64,000 nt of DNA from Anaerolineae bacterium (GTDB taxonomy: Bacteria > Chloroflexota > Anaerolineae > UBA4142 > SHND01). The notes below the pieces were generated by a model that saw only the letters and a list, made by a program, of their open reading frames with translations, made no database searches and was not told the DNA's origin. The translations under genes were made by a program, and so were the position numbers. The stretch lies in assembly GCA_020851635.1 (NCBI GenBank), contig JADZCJ010000068.1:1-64000 (forward strand). Reading direction: 5' to 3'. Below, in pieces: positions 62,505 through 64,000 of the stretch (its first letter is position 1; the number at the start of each line of letters is the position of its first letter).

Positions 62505-63985
62505 TATGCTTTCCATCCCTGCGCGCGCTGCACCGCGCGCTGCCACCGCGAATATAGTTCGGCGCGTTGGTCCTCGCCCATGACAGGTTCATACACCGCC
62601 GCCGGCTGCCACGATTGCGAAATATCCTGCATTGTCCACCATCCGAGACCCAACCCCGCGAGCAACGCGGCGCCGCGCGCGGTTGTTTCGCCCGTTGCCG
62701 CCACCTCAATGGGCACATTCAAAATGTCCGATTGAAATTGCATCAAGAATGAATTTTGCGCGGCGCCGCCATCCACGCGCAGGGTGCGGAACGGAATACC
62801 CGCGTCGGTCTGCATCGCGTCCAGAACATCGCGGACGCGGTAGGCGATCCCTTCGAGTGTCGCGCGCACAATATGTGCGCGCGTCGTTGCGCGCGTCATC
62901 CCGATCATCAATCCCCGCGCGCCCGTGTCCCAAAAAGGCGCTGCCAGACCGGCAAGCGCAGGGACGAGAAAAACACCACCATTATCCGGCACGGTTTTGG
63001 CGACCGTCGCGCTCTCTTGCGCCGTTGCCAGAATCCCCATTTCCTCCACCAGCCACTGCACCGCCGCGCCCGTTGTATAGATGCCGCCGTCCAACGCATA
63101 CGCGCGCTCCCCGGGCACCTGCCACGCGGCAGTCGTCAGCAATCCCTGCCGCGAAAGTTTCGGAATCGCACCGATATTCATGAGGGCAAACGTTCCTGTC
63201 CCGTAGGTCACTTTGACCATACCGGGGGTCAAGCAGCCATGCCCAAAGAGCGCCGCCTGCTGGTCCACCATCAACCCCATCACGGGCAGGCGACCCGCGT
63301 GTCCGGGCGCGAATATCTCGCCAACAAATTCTGCGCAGCCGCAGAGTCTCGCCAGTCCCGCGGATGGAATGTCAAAAAGGTCCAATAGCTCGGCATCCCA
63401 CGTCAACGTCTCCAGATTGGACAAGAGCGTGCGCGACGCCGTCGTAACATCGGTGAGGTGCAGCCGGCGGCGCGACAAATTCCACAACAGCCACGTATCG
63501 GTCGTTCCGATGACGAGCTCGCCCGCGTTTGCGCGCGCATGACCGTTCGGAATGTGGTCCAGAATCCAACGGATTTTTGTTGCTGAAAAATACGGGTCAA
63601 TCACCACGCCGGTCAGTGGGCGCACGCGTGCGCCAACCCCCGATTCCAAGAGCGCGGCACATTCTTTTGCCGTGCGCCGGTCCTGCCAGACAATCGCGTC
63701 ATATACCGGTGCGCCGCTCTGCCTGTCCCACACCAGCGCCGTTTCGCCCTGATTCGCAAGCCCGACGGCGGCAACGGTTGCGCCGGGCGGCAAAGCGGCG
63801 AGACAGCCGGTGATTGCCTCTGTTGTCACACGGAGAATGTCGGCGGGATGCTGTTCCACCCAACCGGGTTGGGGATAGATTTGGGGTAATTCCGACGCGG
63901 ATTGCGCCACCACCCGCATCTCTGAATCGAGCGCGAGCGCCTTGGTGCGCGTTGTGCCGTGATCAATGCCGAAAAGAATTTTCAT
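62504..63985 (-). CDS. FGGY-family carbohydrate kinase, glycerol-kinase-like
   Basis: 493 residues. Phosphate-binding start GIDHGTTRTKALALD, glycerol-kinase features LANQGETALVWDRQSGAPVY and IVWQDRRTAKEC, FSATKIRWILDHIPNG, VTYGTGTFALMNIG and the C-terminal TLRVDGGAAQNSFLMQFQSD. Length and motifs fit glycerol kinase, but the first gene of an operon with DUF2264 and PHP proteins suggests a sugar or sugar-alcohol substrate. It lies 15 bases from the window end; the promoter is outside. Confidence 0.85.
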   Translation of the reverse strand: MKILFGIDHGTTRTKALALDSEMRVVAQSASELPQIYPQPGWVEQHPADILRVTTEAITGCLAALPPGATVAAVGLANQGETALVWDRQSGAPVYDAIVWQDRRTAKECAALLESGVGARVRPLTGVVIDPYFSATKIRWILDHIPNGHARANAGELVIGTTDTWLLWNLSRRRLHLTDVTTASRTLLSNLETLTWDAELLDLFDIPSAGLARLCGCAEFVGEIFAPGHAGRLPVMGLMVDQQAALFGHGCLTPGMVKVTYGTGTFALMNIGAIPKLSRQGLLTTAAWQVPGERAYALDGGIYTTGAAVQWLVEEMGILATAQESATVAKTVPDNGGVFLVPALAGLAAPFWDTGARGLMIGMTRATTRAHIVRATLEGIAYRVRDVLDAMQTDAGIPFRTLRVDGGAAQNSFLMQFQSDILNVPIEVAATGETTARGAALLAGLGLGWWTMQDISQSWQPAAVYEPVMGEDQRAELYSRWQRAVQRAQGWKA

Positions 63986-64000
63986 GCGTGCGAGGATTGC

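Overview
The window is about 64 kb of bacterial chromosome and looks like Chloroflexota, probably an Anaerolineae-type member. That placement is an inference from several traits. Extracytoplasmic proteins carry Thr/Pro-rich stalks, solute-binding lipoproteins have low-complexity linkers after the lipobox, and there are two BmpA-type (basic membrane protein) nucleoside transporters. MoxR/DUF58/VWA genes sit next to an ABC exporter, AbrB/PIN modules are decayed, and short palindromic or heptameric repeats lie between genes. There is no rRNA, tRNA, phage, CRISPR or recognisable insertion sequence.

Layout. 1-5.5 kb: L-rhamnose use (end of a sugar-binding protein, mutarotase RhaM, kinase RhaB), interrupted by a decayed AbrB/PIN toxin-antitoxin pair, a DUF4037 gene and a URO-D-family gene. 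5.7-19.7 kb: a long co-directional operon for a membrane system, with a secreted/membrane protein, a lipoprotein, an ABC-2 ATPase and permease, a Gln/Gly-rich membrane protein, a MoxR ATPase, a DUF58 protein and two VWA membrane proteins. 19.8-24.3 kb: two translationally overlapping NTPases (one membrane-anchored with a beta-propeller, one ending in a LuxR-type DNA-binding domain), then an ECF sigma factor. 24.6-26.8 kb: a second decayed toxin-antitoxin pair, a methyltransferase and a zinc alcohol dehydrogenase. 26.9-31.6 kb: an AcoX-like NAD-kinase homologue and the E1-alpha, E1-beta and E2 genes of a 2-oxoacid/acetoin dehydrogenase. 31.8-33.4 kb: a stalked surface protein.

33.6-40.4 kb (minus strand): a BmpA-type nucleoside importer with an amidohydrolase/deaminase and an MgsA-C-like protein. 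40.8-46.2 kb: ThuA, GYD, a sulfatase, a TIM-barrel isomerase-like protein and a GH38-like DUF5054 protein, which suggests breakdown of decorated glycans. 46.4-52.3 kb: a complete Opp/Dpp-type ABC importer. 52.5-53.7 kb: a HEAT-like protein. 53.9-58.7 kb: a second BmpA-type importer with a different gene order. 58.8-64 kb (minus strand): a tightly coupled operon of an FGGY/glycerol-type kinase, a PHP metallohydrolase and a DUF2264 protein.

Overall the window describes a heterotroph that scavenges sugars, nucleosides and oligosaccharides or peptides. The most unusual parts are the MoxR/VWA/ABC operon with its downstream NTPase pair and sigma factor, and several small repeat families, including two arrays with strict 7-bp periodicity.
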